Origin: JAPLXD01 sp041661585
GTDB taxonomy: Bacteria > Patescibacteriota > Minisyncoccia > Moranbacterales > UBA11712
Length of the DNA: 12,658 nucleotides
Reading direction: 5' to 3'
Assembly: GCA_041661585.1 (NCBI GenBank)
Contig: JBAZUC010000022.1
Location: forward strand, 1-12,658
This document shows, one piece after another, positions 12,130 through 12,658 of this stretch; position 1 is the first letter of the stretch; each line of letters starts with the position of its first letter. Both the position numbers and the translations under genes were made by a program. The notes under the pieces are model-generated. The model was not told the DNA's origin, searched no databases, and saw only the letters and a program-made list of their open reading frames with translations.

Positions 12130-12178
12130 AGCTCTAACCTCCGCCAGAGGCGGATCAGCCTCTGGCTGAAGCTGAGCT
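12130..12178. repeat. three-way-junction palindromic repeat
   Basis: An outer stem AGCTC/GAGCT (12130-12134, 12174-12178) encloses two hairpins: TCCGCC/GGCGGA (12140-12154, loop AGA) and TCAGCC/GGCTGA (12155-12169, loop TCT). It shares cctctggcgg (reverse) with 11711-11720. It lies just upstream of the GIY-YIG start and after the tRNA-Ala 3' end. Confidence 0.75.
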
Positions 12179-12192
12179 AATTGTCCGACTGC

Positions 12193-12266
12193 TGGTGGAC
12201 CTGGGGAGAATCGAACTCCCGTCTCAGCAATGCGAATGCCGTGTACTACCACTATACTACAGGCCC
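12193..12266 (-). tRNA. tRNA-Ala (anticodon CGC), CCA encoded
   Basis: Acceptor GGGCCTG/CAGGTCC gives the G3:U70 pair that marks tRNA-Ala; discriminator A and encoded CCA (12193-12195) follow. Anticodon stem CGGCA/TGCTG encloses TTCGCAT, anticodon CGC. The T-arm GGGAGTTCGATTCTCCC is intact. Confidence 0.95.
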
Positions 12267-12277
12267 GGTTTGAAATT

Positions 12278-12568
12278 TTATAAACTTTTCAATCTTTCAG
12301 TTTCCTCGTTGAGCATTTTACTATCTTCCCCATACTCTCCCGAATGCATATTTGATCCGTCATAGCTCGCCGCCTTGTGGTCGATGTGAAAATTCACCTG
12401 GAATTTGTAATCGACAATTTTCACAAAAAGATGGAACCGCGGAAACGGTTGGTCAGTGAGTTTTCGCACGAACGCCATTTCCGATCCTTCTTGTTTTTGG
12501 AAAACATACCCCGCCCGGCGAAAAAAATTCGCCACGCTCGCCTTCGGATTTTCAATGATGAATTTCAT
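12278..12568 (-). CDS. conserved hypothetical protein, 96 aa
   Basis: I have no function for this protein. It is small and soluble, beginning MKFIIENPKASVANFFRRAGYVFQ. Its middle reads PFPRFHLFVKIVDYKFQVNFHID (about 41-63), alternating hydrophobic residues as in beta strands, followed by HKAASYDGSNMHSGEYGEDS (64-83), where several His and Gly residues may form a ligand site. The C-terminus is a short charged helix. The overall pattern recalls a small protein I associate with CPR genomes, from memory and unverified. It starts one base after the stop of an upstream partial gene and ends 12 bases before tRNA-Ala, so it is probably part of a polycistronic unit that continues into the tRNAs. Confidence 0.7.
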   Translation of the reverse strand: MKFIIENPKASVANFFRRAGYVFQKQEGSEMAFVRKLTDQPFPRFHLFVKIVDYKFQVNFHIDHKAASYDGSNMHSGEYGEDSKMLNEETERLKSL

Positions 12569-12569
12569 T

Positions 12570-12658
12570 TTATTTGATAAGCGACAAATCTTGGTTTATA
12601 ATTGTCGGCTTCATCGCGATTATTTCCGTCTTATAATTTGGAATTTCCGGAATTGGAT
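12570..12658 (-). CDS. C-terminal fragment of an upstream gene (window edge)
   Basis: The minus strand is open from the window edge to a TAA at 12570-12572, ending in IPNYKTEIIAMKPTIINQDL then SLIK. The stop is one base from the next gene's ATG (TAAAATG), the tight spacing of an operon. Only 29 codons are visible, so no function can be given, and it could be a chance open frame. Confidence 0.45.
   Translation of the reverse strand, partial: PIPEIPNYKTEIIAMKPTIINQDLSLIK

Noticed and set aside
1..12658. CRISPR array
   Set aside because: No regularly spaced direct repeats of 20-40 bases were seen anywhere in the window; the repeats present are palindromes at irregular positions.

Overview
The window looks like chromosomal DNA of a Candidate Phyla Radiation bacterium, most probably of the Parcubacteria/Moranbacteria type. 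The evidence is a short-N-terminus IF2, a DUF4446 - infB - rbfA - DHH phosphoesterase - type 4 uracil-DNA glycosylase gene string of the sort seen in that group, mostly absent Shine-Dalgarno sequences, and dispersed GC-rich palindromes of the 'cctctggcgg' kind. TGA is used as a stop (for example in the ATGA overlap of rbfA with the next gene), which argues against the lineages that recode TGA as glycine. The lineage assignment comes from gene content only and was not tested by phylogeny.

Layout. (1) 67-6067, minus strand: a housekeeping block. A promoter near 6080-6108 should drive DUF4446, infB, rbfA, a DHH/DHHA1 phosphoesterase and udg as a tight operon that ends at a terminator (1746-1776). 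Below it lie tRNA-Cys, tRNA-Leu, a YdjC/ChbG-like deacetylase and a ZIP metal transporter. (2) 6068-8111: a gene-poor accessory stretch. It holds a hypothetical plus-strand gene, a foreign-looking secreted protein on the minus strand with a strong Shine-Dalgarno, a 14-bp inverted repeat, and about 220 bases of consecutive hairpins ending in an intrinsic terminator directly before the next gene. (3) 8112-11601, plus strand: an integrated mobile element. It carries a 304-aa hypothetical, a small protein whose end is encoded by a large palindrome, an HUH-type rolling-circle replication initiator and a large serine recombinase. (4) 11602-12658, minus strand: tRNA-Ser, a broken half tRNA-Ser, tRNA-Val, a GIY-YIG protein, tRNA-Ala, a conserved hypothetical and the end of another gene, with palindromic repeats in the gaps.

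How it fits together. The block at 1804-6067 serves translation initiation (IF2), 30S maturation (RbfA), nucleotide/oligonucleotide turnover (DHH) and uracil repair (UDG). The element at the right appears to have integrated against the 3' end of tRNA-Ser(CGA): the recombinase frame runs without a stop through the antisense of the tRNA and of its neighbours. The element encodes both excision/integration (serine recombinase) and rolling-circle replication (HUH Rep). The hairpin-rich region at 7890-8109 could be its replication origin or a structured RNA leader, and it is the part of the window I find most worth examining.
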